A stretch of 10,182 nt of DNA from contig JACQAB010000065.1 of assembly GCA_016195205.1 (NCBI GenBank), forward strand, positions 1 to 10,182, in the 5' to 3' direction. Source of the DNA: Pseudomonadota bacterium (GTDB lineage Bacteria; Pseudomonadota; Alphaproteobacteria; UBA9219; RGZA01). A program made the translations under genes and the position numbers. Positions within the stretch are counted from its first letter, which is position 1; every line of letters begins with the position of its first letter. Shown one piece after another: positions 1 through 6,083 of this stretch. The notes beneath the pieces are model-generated. The model was not told where the DNA came from and made no database searches. It saw nothing but the letters and a program-made list of their open reading frames with translations.

Positions 1-297
1 GAAGCCAAAGTCTCCTAATTGAAGCATTTTTGCGCTGGTTCTCGTCGTCTCCACCGACTCCGCCATCTGCAACTGATTGCTGATTAATGGCAGAACATCC
101 TGCAACCGTTTGAAGCGGTCGCCGATTTCATCGATCACGTCGAGGTTGTCGCTGACCCGCCAATTCACGGCATCGTCGTAACGCGAAAGCCCCTCGATGC
201 GGTCAACGCGAAGATTCCCGCGGAATTCGCCGAATTCCTTACGATAATGGCGCGACAGTATGATCCGGCGCAGCAGGCCGCCTTTGATCTTTTGGGC
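1..297 (-). pseudogene. Orphan C-terminal cassette (second), cut by window edge
   Basis: Reading the minus strand from 297 to 1 gives an open frame of about 99 codons. It matches residues 443-541 of the full-length protein at 3648-1597 without any gap (constant offset of 2025 bases). The frame begins at the same AQKIKGG point as the other orphan cassette. Immediately upstream it runs into non-homologous sequence with an in-frame TGA about ten codons back and no ATG. From the KIKGG point I count only seven amino-acid differences from the full-length protein in 97 residues (all conservative apart from one Gly/Ala), although the DNA differs at several dozen positions. The visible end (MLQLGDFGF) resembles the full-length version rather than the other orphan. 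The variable tail lies outside the window. I treat it as a silent cassette rather than a gene translated on its own. Confidence 0.7.
25..297 (-). repeat. Conserved cassette block A, copy 3
   Basis: This is the third copy of the block A coding repeat, in the same orientation as those at 994-1266 and 2050-2322. It aligns without indels but is the most diverged at DNA level, with changes mostly at third codon positions. Confidence 0.8.
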
Positions 298-353
298 TAC
301 TGAGATGCAATTATGCTGGTTTCACAGGATGAAAGTATTAAAGGATTGAAATT
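286..353. repeat. Leader repeat block B, copy 2
   Basis: This is a 68-bp segment matching 1255-1322 with four mismatches by eye. It overlaps the head of the orphan block A on the minus side and extends into the leader of the small plus-strand gene at 403. It contains a TTTCA/TGAAA inverted repeat (320-324 and 330-334). Block B is absent at the intact gene, where block A is joined to the N-terminal coding part instead. It is therefore a junction mark of the silent cassettes and probably holds the small gene's regulatory sequence. Confidence 0.7.
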
Positions 354-402
354 CTTACTAATATGTAGTATGCAACCTAATCCTAATAAGGAGAATAAAC
401 TT

Positions 403-603
403 ATGGCGCTTAGTGATGTAGGCCCCTATTTATCTGCTGCTCGAGAAATCGTTGAGCCGGTTATTGCTGTCGGTGCCGTGACAGCTTTTGCGGTTTCTAT
501 AGCTATAAATGGTTGGTTGCAACATAGAAGCTCTCGTAATCCAAAACGGTCTGATGCCTCGTTACAACCAGGCAATCATGAACAACAGTTAGCCGTTAAA
601 TAA
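403..603 (+). CDS. Small single-span membrane protein, partner of cassette 2
   Basis: This predicts a 66-aa protein. An in-frame ATG exists at 313, but the start at 403 is preferred because an AAGGAG ribosome binding site (388-393) lies nine bases before it. The N-terminal dozen residues (around GPYLSAAREI) look amphipathic. They are followed by one hydrophobic span (about residues 16-36, ending INGWL), then a short polar, basic tail rich in Ser, Arg, Asn and Gln. The TAA stop (601-603) lies six bases from the stop of the convergent minus-strand orphan cassette (610-612). The small protein at 1370-1594 has the same layout and a similar P-x(3)-A-A-[RK]-E motif, so the two appear to be diverged members of one family. 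Function is unknown. An immunity or partner role for the adjacent tail is only an inference. Confidence 0.65.
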   Translation: MALSDVGPYLSAAREIVEPVIAVGAVTAFAVSIAINGWLQHRSSRNPKRSDASLQPGNHEQQLAVK

Positions 604-609
604 CTTTGT

Positions 610-1266
610 TTAGCTTTCTGGCCCAAATCTTCTTCTAAAATAATGCCGTAATCTAAGAGGGCTGCGCCGTAGCGTTTTTTTGGAATTAGCAACGAGAGTT
701 TCTGCCGTTGTACGCGTCCATTCCATTTTTCTTATAGTGCTCCTTTGCGCCGCATTACTGGCTGAACTAATACCTCGGCTGGTGCTGGCTGCGAGACGAG
801 CTAGCCGTTTTTTGTTGGCCATGTAAGTACCATACATAAGAATTACACCACGCACATACAAATCTATTTTGTTATACCAATCTTTGCCAAAAGATTGCTC
901 GAAGAGTTTAGATTTATCGAAAAATTTATATATAATCTCTGGTCCATAATACGGTACAAGAACTTGCCACACGACAAAATCCGCCTTTTCCAGCATGGAT
1001 GCGCTGGCCCTTGTTGTCTCAATTGACTCCGCCATCTGCAACTGATTGCTGATTAACGGCAGAACATCCTGTAAACGCTTAAAACGGTCGCCAATTTCGT
1101 CAATCACATCCAGGTTGTCGCTGACGCGCCAGTTCACGGCATCGTCATAACGCGAGAGTCCCTCGATGCGGTCGATGCGAAGATTTCCACGGAAGTCAGC
1201 AAATTCCTTGCGGTAATGGCGCGACAAGATGATCCGGCGAAGCAAACCGCCTTTGATCTTTTGGGC
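610..1266 (-). pseudogene. Orphan C-terminal cassette (first), no ATG start
   Basis: The open minus-strand frame from 1266 to the stop at 610-612 gives about 218 codons. The first 90 or so (AQKIKGG to the SASML region) are nearly the same as residues 443-533 of the full-length protein. The frame has no ATG at its head: the only early start is a TTG at 1245, and an in-frame TGA closes it upstream. After the conserved block the tail keeps DF-x2-WQ-x-LVPYYG, then diverges. It has one hydrophobic stretch at LVPYYGPEII, a second at about YVRGVILMYGTYM, and then a long tail rich in Arg, Lys, Ser and Thr. The variable part looks AT-richer than the conserved block. The stop almost abuts the convergent small gene at 403-603. 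Best read as a silent, exchangeable C-terminus. A separately translated short protein from TTG cannot be excluded. Confidence 0.7.
994..1266 (-). repeat. Conserved cassette block A, copy 2
   Basis: Direct repeat of 2050-2322, roughly 90 percent identical by eye. It includes an uninterrupted identical run of 71 bases (1076-1146 against 2132-2202). The repeat distance is 1056 bp to copy 1 and 969 bp to copy 3. Confidence 0.85.
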
Positions 1267-1322
1267 TACTGAGATGCAATTATGCTGATTTCACAAGGTG
1301 AAAGTATTAAAAGATTGAAATT
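1255..1322. repeat. Leader repeat block B, copy 1
   Basis: Partner of 286-353, placed 48 bases before the start of the small gene at 1370. Conservation ends abruptly after position 1322, and the sequence from there to the ribosome binding site differs between the copies. Confidence 0.7.
1289..1303. promoter_or_regulatory. Operator-like palindrome upstream of small gene
   Basis: TTTCAC-AAG-GTGAAA is a perfect 6-bp inverted repeat with a 3-base centre. The other copy (320-334) keeps five of the six pairs. It sits in the only conserved noncoding part of the cassette, upstream of the small membrane-protein gene. It could be a repressor site or chance. No clear -35/-10 pair with good spacing was found next to it. 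Confidence 0.3.
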
Positions 1323-1369
1323 GAAGCTGTTATACAGTACCTTCGCTCCTGGAAAAGAAGGAGAAGGCT

Positions 1370-1594
1370 ATGGGACCGATATCACCAGAAGTTATAGCCG
1401 CCGCTAAAGAACTTACTTTATTTGATTGGGCAGTATTAGCCACAATGCTTGTAGCGGCAGGGGGAACTGTCCGATTTGCATTGATGCAAGATTCCGGTCG
1501 TTTTTCAAATATTAAGCACGACCATTCTGCTTCTGAAACTCCTGAGCGCGGCAGGCGCAGGCAGCGCGTGACGACATTGAATCCGCAGATATAA
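1370..1594 (+). CDS. Small single-span membrane protein, partner of the full-length gene's tail
   Basis: This predicts a 74-aa protein starting at the ATG at 1370, with AAGGAG (1358-1363) six bases upstream. The N-terminus (ISPEVIAAAKEL) looks amphipathic. It is followed by one hydrophobic span of about 20 residues (roughly 19-38, WAVLATMLVAAGG), then a polar, basic C-terminal half (RGRRRQR near the end). The stop (1592-1594) is two bases from the stop of the convergent 683-aa gene (1597-1599). The layout and the P-x(3)-A-A-[RK]-E motif match the small protein at 403-603, although the rest differs strongly. The pairing of one small gene with each variable tail suggests the two proteins work together, for example in the membrane. 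No known family was recognised. Confidence 0.65.
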   Translation: MGPISPEVIAAAKELTLFDWAVLATMLVAAGGTVRFALMQDSGRFSNIKHDHSASETPERGRRRQRVTTLNPQI

Positions 1595-1596
1595 AT

Positions 1597-3648
1597 TTAG
1601 GGGTCTGGTTGATTAAGTCTCCGTGTGCCGCGTAACTGTGCGGGTGAGCGTCCTGTTTTCAGGTGGTAGCGCATAATAGCATAACGATATCGCGCCAATC
1701 TTCTGGTTTTGGATAGTGACACTTCCAGTGCCACCCGCGCCCAACCGGATCCCATTCTGGCGGTCGTCATTAGGTTTTTTCCGATAATTATGCTTCCTCT
1801 TGCTACGGCCTTGCCGCTCTTCTTGACAAGTCCCAGTACTTTCCGACGAGTCTTAGGAAATATCCAGTGGCGATGTGCCCTCAAAGTGCCAAAAATAAGC
1901 ACCCCGTGCCATAAGTAAGCCTCATAATCGGGACTAAGTTCTTCAAAAAAATGTTTGAACCTAGGATGTTTTTTTATGTTCTCTTGCAAAAGATAAGAAC
2001 CATAATATGGGACCAAAAATTGCCAGAAGCCGAAATCACCTAACTGCAACATTCTGGCACTAGTTCTCGTTGTCTCAATTGAATCCGCCATCTGCAACTG
2101 GTTGCTAATTAATGGCAGAACATCCTGTAACCGCTTAAAACGGTCGCCAATTTCGTCAATCACATCCAGGTTGTCGCTGACGCGCCAGTTCACGGCATCG
2201 TCGTAACGCGAAAGCCCTTCGATACGGTCGATACGGAGATTTCCACGGAAGTCGGCGAATTCTTTGCGATAATGGCGCGATAAAATGACGCGCCGTAATA
2301 GGCCACCCTTGATTTTTTGCGCTTCTTCATCGAGGTCTTTCGAAAAGGTAGAAATATTTTTTGTTAATCTTTCAACGACTTCCGATCTTTCGGGTTCGCG
2401 CAGAGTTTCACTAGTGATGCGAACAAGATCGGGACTGATTTTTGTGGCCAAATCATTTTCAAGCGTCACCAGCCTGTCACCGATAGCCTTCAATTCCGGG
2501 AAATCGTAAAGAGCGGCGATGCGCTTGGTGGCCAGAGAATTGGTGTGGTCAATCAGGCGGCCAAGTTGTTCGGGGTCGTTATTCGCCGAAAAAATCAGTT
2601 GCGTAAGCGGTCTTTTCTTCCGCTGCTTCTCCAGCGGCAGCACGCCAAGGGCCGTCATGTGTATGCAGCGCTTGCCGGTAAAAAGGGATCCGGTGGATTG
2701 AATTGGATCAAGCCGGGTTTTTTCGTCCGCTGGCCTATTAGAATCAGAGATTTCATTTGCCATGAAAGGCGACAGCGCATCCACCCAATAAAGGGCTTCT
2801 TTTTCGGTGAATGTTTTATCGCCGATCCGTTGTTCAAGTGACCGAACGGGCGGGACGCTTCCCGGCGATGCGATGGAATTATTTCCTTCTTGGTTGATCA
2901 CAAGCCCGCGGAAATCAACAAAGGACCGGCCGAGGTTTTCGAAGCCCTTTTTGGGCAATAACCCATCAAAAATATCTTTCTTCAGGGCGCTCCATAAAGC
3001 GTAATAAAGCTCGTCATATGAGCCGCTTAATTCTTTCTGCTGAGACCTTCTGTTTTTCTCGCCTTCGCCCTTGCGAACTTCCTCGTGACGCTTTGTCGCC
3101 ACGCGCTTAAGTGTTTCAATCGCATTGTTTAGGGCTGCATCCGGAGTTCCCTTTTGGCCGGGGCGCGGTTTCCATTCCGAAAGATCAACCGTTCCTGAAA
3201 GGGTAAAATATTCTTCCTGTTTTTCCAGGTTAAATTGCACACGGAGAGAATTCCAGGTAAAGCTGATGCGGAAGTTTTGAAGGCGAACGTCCTTACTTAT
3301 TTTACCGGCTGGATTTAAGGCTTCGATTTTTACGTCATCCACCGGATAGTAATTATCCAGAAGGTAATACTGTTCAATGCCGTTCTGGCCGTCACCTGTT
3401 CGCAGGCTGGGCGTTACGGGCGCATAGCCCTTATTGCGCAGTCGCCGGTGAAGGGCGACGATGAATTTTTCGATATTCTGCGTCCATCCATCGGGCGTCT
3501 GAACCAAGTCGCCGGGAATCCAGAAGCCTTGATGCCAGCTTATGGCCGGAGCAGCCACGGAAAGCGGAGACTTGCGCCGCGAACCGCGCATCAGTTCGTC
3601 AAAATGCTCGTGACTTTCAAGAGAGTCTGGCTCGTTGTCGTCGGCCAT
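1597..3648 (-). CDS. DUF3422-like membrane-anchored protein with exchangeable C-terminus
   Basis: This 683-aa protein starts at the ATG at 3648; only a weak ribosome binding site (AAGATC) precedes it. The N-terminal half (about 1-350) looks globular and was not recognised, although a stretch near FTWNSLRVQFNLEKQEEYF is placed like the W-x-R-H-x-E-F segment of DUF3422 proteins. Residues 350-535 look helical. They include GRLIDHTNSLATKRIAAL and FPELKAIGDRLVTLENDL, which follow the pattern of DUF3422 (GRLVQ-x-LLEIE-x-YR-x-MALL-x-LP, then a coiled-coil-like region). Two hydrophobic segments follow (FWQFLVPYYGSYLL near 540-553, and HGVLIFGTL near 575-585), then a strongly basic tail of about 95 residues with many Arg and Lys. 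Residues 443-533 are repeated in the orphan copies downstream; residues after about 549 vary between copies. It lies 141 bases downstream of pgsA on the same strand but is probably not part of that operon. Function is unknown. The family assignment rests on pattern memory only. Confidence 0.7.
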   Translation of the reverse strand: MADDNEPDSLESHEHFDELMRGSRRKSPLSVAAPAISWHQGFWIPGDLVQTPDGWTQNIEKFIVALHRRLRNKGYAPVTPSLRTGDGQNGIEQYYLLDNYYPVDDVKIEALNPAGKISKDVRLQNFRISFTWNSLRVQFNLEKQEEYFTLSGTVDLSEWKPRPGQKGTPDAALNNAIETLKRVATKRHEEVRKGEGEKNRRSQQKELSGSYDELYYALWSALKKDIFDGLLPKKGFENLGRSFVDFRGLVINQEGNNSIASPGSVPPVRSLEQRIGDKTFTEKEALYWVDALSPFMANEISDSNRPADEKTRLDPIQSTGSLFTGKRCIHMTALGVLPLEKQRKKRPLTQLIFSANNDPEQLGRLIDHTNSLATKRIAALYDFPELKAIGDRLVTLENDLATKISPDLVRITSETLREPERSEVVERLTKNISTFSKDLDEEAQKIKGGLLRRVILSRHYRKEFADFRGNLRIDRIEGLSRYDDAVNWRVSDNLDVIDEIGDRFKRLQDVLPLISNQLQMADSIETTRTSARMLQLGDFGFWQFLVPYYGSYLLQENIKKHPRFKHFFEELSPDYEAYLWHGVLIFGTLRAHRHWIFPKTRRKVLGLVKKSGKAVARGSIIIGKNLMTTARMGSGWARVALEVSLSKTRRLARYRYAIMRYHLKTGRSPAQLRGTRRLNQPDP
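2050..2322 (-). repeat. Conserved cassette block A, copy 1 (inside the full-length gene)
   Basis: This block lies inside the intact gene and encodes about residues 443-533. It is the part shared with both orphan copies. Homology to the orphans stops sharply at the AQKIK codons (near 2322), where the intact gene continues into its own N-terminal coding sequence. Confidence 0.85.
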
Positions 3649-3789
3649 GGCGGTGATCTTGCGCGTGAAAATGGGTTGCGACTATGAGCCGCAGCCTACC
3701 GCTTTATGGCGCAAGGGTTCAATCGCAGCTTTATTAATCGCTACGCGTTAACATTAACCATGTTGAATTTTGAAAATGCCTGCCGCTAA

Positions 3790-4383
3790 TCAGCCTTCCG
3801 CTTTCACAGGCGTGAAGCGCGCTTCCATCCAGTATTGATAGCCGGTGTAAAGCGCCAGGCCCGCGGCCACCCACAAAAGGAAACTGCCGATCATGCCCAC
3901 GAAAAGCGGCATGAGCGCGGGCACCGAGATCAGAAAGCCGATGGCCACCATTTGCGTCACGGTTTTTGCTTTGGCCAGCTGGGAAGAAGCAAGCGGCGTG
4001 GGATCGGCCGGTTGTTCGCCTCCGGCTTCCGCCTTGCGCGAGGCATATTCGCGCAGGCCGGTGATGAAAATTTCGCGCAGCACGATGGCCAGCGCAGGCA
4101 GCACCAATCCGCCGTTCAGCCGGTTGGATACGGCCAGCGCCAACAGGCAGCTGATCACCAGCATTTTGTCGGCGACGTTGTCGAACACCTGTCCCAGAAG
4201 CGAGCCGTCATGATATTTGCGGGCCAGGTAACCGTCGAGCCAGTCACTCAGCGCGGCCAAGGTGAATAGCACCAGGGCCAGCAGGGAAGGCACCAGGCTT
4301 TTCATGCAGATTAGAAGAGCGATCACGGGCACGGCGCCCATGCGGAAAAAGGTGACGTGGTTGGGCTTGATTTCAATGCTCAT
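3790..4383 (-). CDS. pgsA: CDP-diacylglycerol-glycerol-3-phosphate 3-phosphatidyltransferase
   Basis: Phosphatidylglycerophosphate synthase makes phosphatidylglycerol phosphate from CDP-diacylglycerol and glycerol 3-phosphate in the inner membrane. This is the committed step to phosphatidylglycerol and cardiolipin. The 197-aa length is usual for the family. The full CDP-alcohol phosphotransferase signature D-G-x2-A-R-x8-G-x3-D-x3-D is present at about residues 49-71, running from DGYLARK to FDNVAD. The N-terminus (KPNHVTFFRMGAVPVIAL) matches the usual PN-x-LT-x2-R-x3-P start. Several hydrophobic helices surround the motif, including a long pair near the C-terminus. A middle loop rich in Ala, Glu and Pro (about 118-132) is longer than in many homologues. 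The 71-aa gene at 4683-4468 lies 84 bases upstream on the same strand and may be cotranscribed. No clear terminator was seen after the gene. Confidence 0.93.
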   Translation of the reverse strand: MSIEIKPNHVTFFRMGAVPVIALLICMKSLVPSLLALVLFTLAALSDWLDGYLARKYHDGSLLGQVFDNVADKMLVISCLLALAVSNRLNGGLVLPALAIVLREIFITGLREYASRKAEAGGEQPADPTPLASSQLAKAKTVTQMVAIGFLISVPALMPLFVGMIGSFLLWVAAGLALYTGYQYWMEARFTPVKAEG

Positions 4384-4467
4384 GGGTTCACCGGTGGGAA
4401 AGGGAAGAGGGCCCGACTATACGCGCAAGCCTGCCCGGTGGGAAGATGGAAGCTTATTTTAGAAAAC

Positions 4468-4683
4468 TTACAGGTTTTCCCCGGCCCTTTGTCCCGCGGC
4501 CAACAGGGTGGCGCGGTAGATTCTGGCGACGGTGGCAGTGGAAAGCTCGGCCGTCCAGGCCCCGGCTTCCAGCATCGCCGGGGTGGGGTGGATGGGAACA
4601 ATGGCGTAGCCCGCGCCATGCAAATCTTCCAGAAGTTCGACCGATTGCAAAAAAGGCCGCGACTGGACCAGAATTTTTTCCAT
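4468..4683 (-). CDS. Conserved-looking small hypothetical protein (71 aa)
   Basis: The start at 4683 (MEKILVQ) is chosen because an AGGA ribosome binding site stands seven bases ahead. A longer frame to 4773 would add a basic, low-quality extension. The protein is soluble and has no membrane segment. It contains SVELLEDLHGAGYAIVPIHP followed by TPAMLEAGA and a helix TATVARIYRATL. The GYAIVP-x-x-PT-x-x-M pattern is seen in small alphaproteobacterial and phage hypothetical proteins, but I know of no function. It runs in the same direction as pgsA with an 84-base gap, and it is divergent from pyrD, sharing a 191-base upstream region. Other frames over this segment (several are open on both strands) look like shadows. 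Confidence 0.6.
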   Translation of the reverse strand: MEKILVQSRPFLQSVELLEDLHGAGYAIVPIHPTPAMLEAGAWTAELSTATVARIYRATLLAAGQRAGENL

Positions 4684-4874
4684 TTTTTCCTGTTTCACGT
4701 TCTTCCTTCCTTTGTTCCGCATGCACCTGTTCATCGCAAAAACAAGGCCAAAAGCCGGAAAGAATGCGGCCAAAACCTTTCTTCATGGAAAACAAAGGAC
4801 AAGATGGTTATCAATTTTCTTCACGGCGGGCTTGAATGGTGTTTTACTGAAAATTGCAACGCAGTTTGAGAAAC

Positions 4875-5933
4875 ATGCCCTCTGTTTCACGCCTTTTGCA
4901 TCTTCTGCCGCCCGAGACGGCGCATCGTTTCACCCTTTTGGCCCTGAAATGCGGGCTGGGGCCTTCTGCCGCAGGGAAAGACGATCCAGTTCTACATACG
5001 CGGGTATGGGGGCTGGATTTTCCAAATCCCGTCGGCATCGCCGCGGGGTTCGACAAAAACGCCGAAGCGGTGCTGCCGCTTCTGAAAGCCGGTTTTGGTT
5101 TCGTGGAGGCGGGAACGGTTACGCCGCAGGCGCAGCCTGGCAATCCGCAGCCGCGCCTGTTCCGCCTGCCTGAACAGAAGGCCGTGATTAATCGCCTGGG
5201 ATTTAATAATGAAGGGCTGGAAGCCTATGTCGCGCGGCTGAAGGCGCTGGCGAATGATCCATTCCGCCAGAAAAGCGTGGTGGGCGCCAATCTGGGGCGC
5301 AATAAAGACCAAACCGATGCCGCCGCTGATTATGTGACGGGTGTGAGGGCGGTATCGAAGCTGGCCGATTATGTGGTGATCAATATTTCTTCGCCCAATA
5401 CGCCCGGCCTGCGCGGCTTGCAGAACAAGCCCGAGCTTTCCGCCCTTTTGGCCGAGGTGCAGAAGGCCAGACGCACCCTGGCCTCGCCGAAACTGCCGCC
5501 CTTGCTGGTGAAAATCGCCTCCGATCTGGATGAAGCCGCGTTGAATAACATCGCCGAGGTGACGCTGGCCAACAAGGTAGATGGGTTGATCATCGGCAAT
5601 ACCACTTTGAGCCGTCCCTCCGGCTTGCCGCCCGCGCTGGCGCAGGAAGCGGGGGGCCTGAGCGGTCCGCCGTTGTTTTCTCTTTCCAATCAAGCGCTGC
5701 GGCAGATGTATAAAATCATCGAGGGCAAGCTGCTGCTGATCGGCGTGGGGGGCATTGCCAGCGCCGAAGACGCCTATGAAAAAATCCGCCTGGGGGCCAG
5801 CCTGGTGCAGCTTTATACCGGGCTGATTTACGGCGAGCCGGAACTGCTGGCGGATATCAAACGCGGGCTTGCCACGCTTCTGCGCCGCGATGGGTTTAAA
5901 TCGGTGGCGGATGCGGTGGGAACGGCGCGTTAG
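4875..5933 (+). CDS. pyrD: Dihydroorotate dehydrogenase (quinone), class 2
   Basis: This is the membrane-associated FMN enzyme of de novo pyrimidine synthesis. It oxidises dihydroorotate to orotate and passes electrons to quinone. The ATG at 4875 gives 352 aa; a TTG at 4854 would add seven residues but has no ribosome binding site, so it is not used. The N-terminal amphipathic region typical of class 2 is present (RLLHLLPPETAHRFTLLAL). Conserved blocks follow in order: NPVGIAAGFDKNAE (about 51-64), FVEAGTVTPQAQPGNPQPRLFRL (about 76-98), NRLGFNN, GANLGRNKD, and INISSPNTPGLR with the class 2 catalytic serine at about 173. The phosphate-binding end of the barrel is also there: LIIGNTTLSR, GGLSGPPL, LLIGVGGIASAEDAYEKI and GASLVQLYTGLIY. 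It faces kup tail to tail; a 150-base gap with a palindromic repeat separates them. No pyrimidine-linked attenuator was seen in its leader. Confidence 0.96.
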   Translation: MPSVSRLLHLLPPETAHRFTLLALKCGLGPSAAGKDDPVLHTRVWGLDFPNPVGIAAGFDKNAEAVLPLLKAGFGFVEAGTVTPQAQPGNPQPRLFRLPEQKAVINRLGFNNEGLEAYVARLKALANDPFRQKSVVGANLGRNKDQTDAAADYVTGVRAVSKLADYVVINISSPNTPGLRGLQNKPELSALLAEVQKARRTLASPKLPPLLVKIASDLDEAALNNIAEVTLANKVDGLIIGNTTLSRPSGLPPALAQEAGGLSGPPLFSLSNQALRQMYKIIEGKLLLIGVGGIASAEDAYEKIRLGASLVQLYTGLIYGEPELLADIKRGLATLLRRDGFKSVADAVGTAR

Positions 5934-5955
5934 GATTTGAGCCAAGCTTTTTCAT

Positions 5956-6065
5956 GTCATCCCGGAAGCCGCGAAGCGGCTATCCGGGATCCCATTTTAT
6001 TCCTGTTTCTAGAAACCAAATGGGATCCCGGCTCGCGCTCGCTACGCTCGCTTGGCCGGGATGAC
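5956..6065. repeat. Mosaic intergenic palindromic repeat between pyrD and kup
   Basis: The 110-bp unit is bounded by GTCATCCCGG (5956-5965) and its complement CCGGGATGAC (6056-6065). Inside are perfect 14-bp arms (5984-5997 and 6018-6031, starting CCGGGATCCC) around a 20-base loop, a GCCGC-GAA-GCGGC hairpin (5968-5980), and a GAGCG/CGCTC-rich part. It can fold into a long branched hairpin on either strand. Because it sits between convergent stops it may end transcription both ways. Similar GTCATCCCGG repeats are scattered in many alphaproteobacterial genomes; whether this one is multicopy cannot be seen here. Confidence 0.75.
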
Positions 6066-6083
6066 AATTCGTTTGGTTGCTGG

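Noticed and set aside
1282..1407. 41-codon upstream frame (MLISQ...) in block B, matched by the in-frame ATG at 313 in the other copy
   Set aside because: The frame overlaps the small gene out of frame in one copy and runs into it in the other. It has no ribosome binding site, and the few base changes show no clear coding pattern.
1..3648. Classical polymorphic toxin (Rhs or CdiA type) with orphan toxin tips
   Set aside because: The array layout is similar, but there is no RHS or filamentous-haemagglutinin repeat, no signal for secretion and no known toxin motif. The tails look like membrane hairpins with basic ends, and the partners are convergent rather than downstream on the same strand.
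3754..3761. TTAACCAT, a CtrA half-site form, between pgsA and the 683-aa gene
   Set aside because: A single 8-base match in an AT-rich gap; no full spaced site was found.
4992..5945. 317-aa minus-strand frame opposite pyrD
   Set aside because: Shadow of pyrD. Its composition is rich in Gln, His and Arg, as expected for the antisense of a GC-biased gene, and it has no motif.
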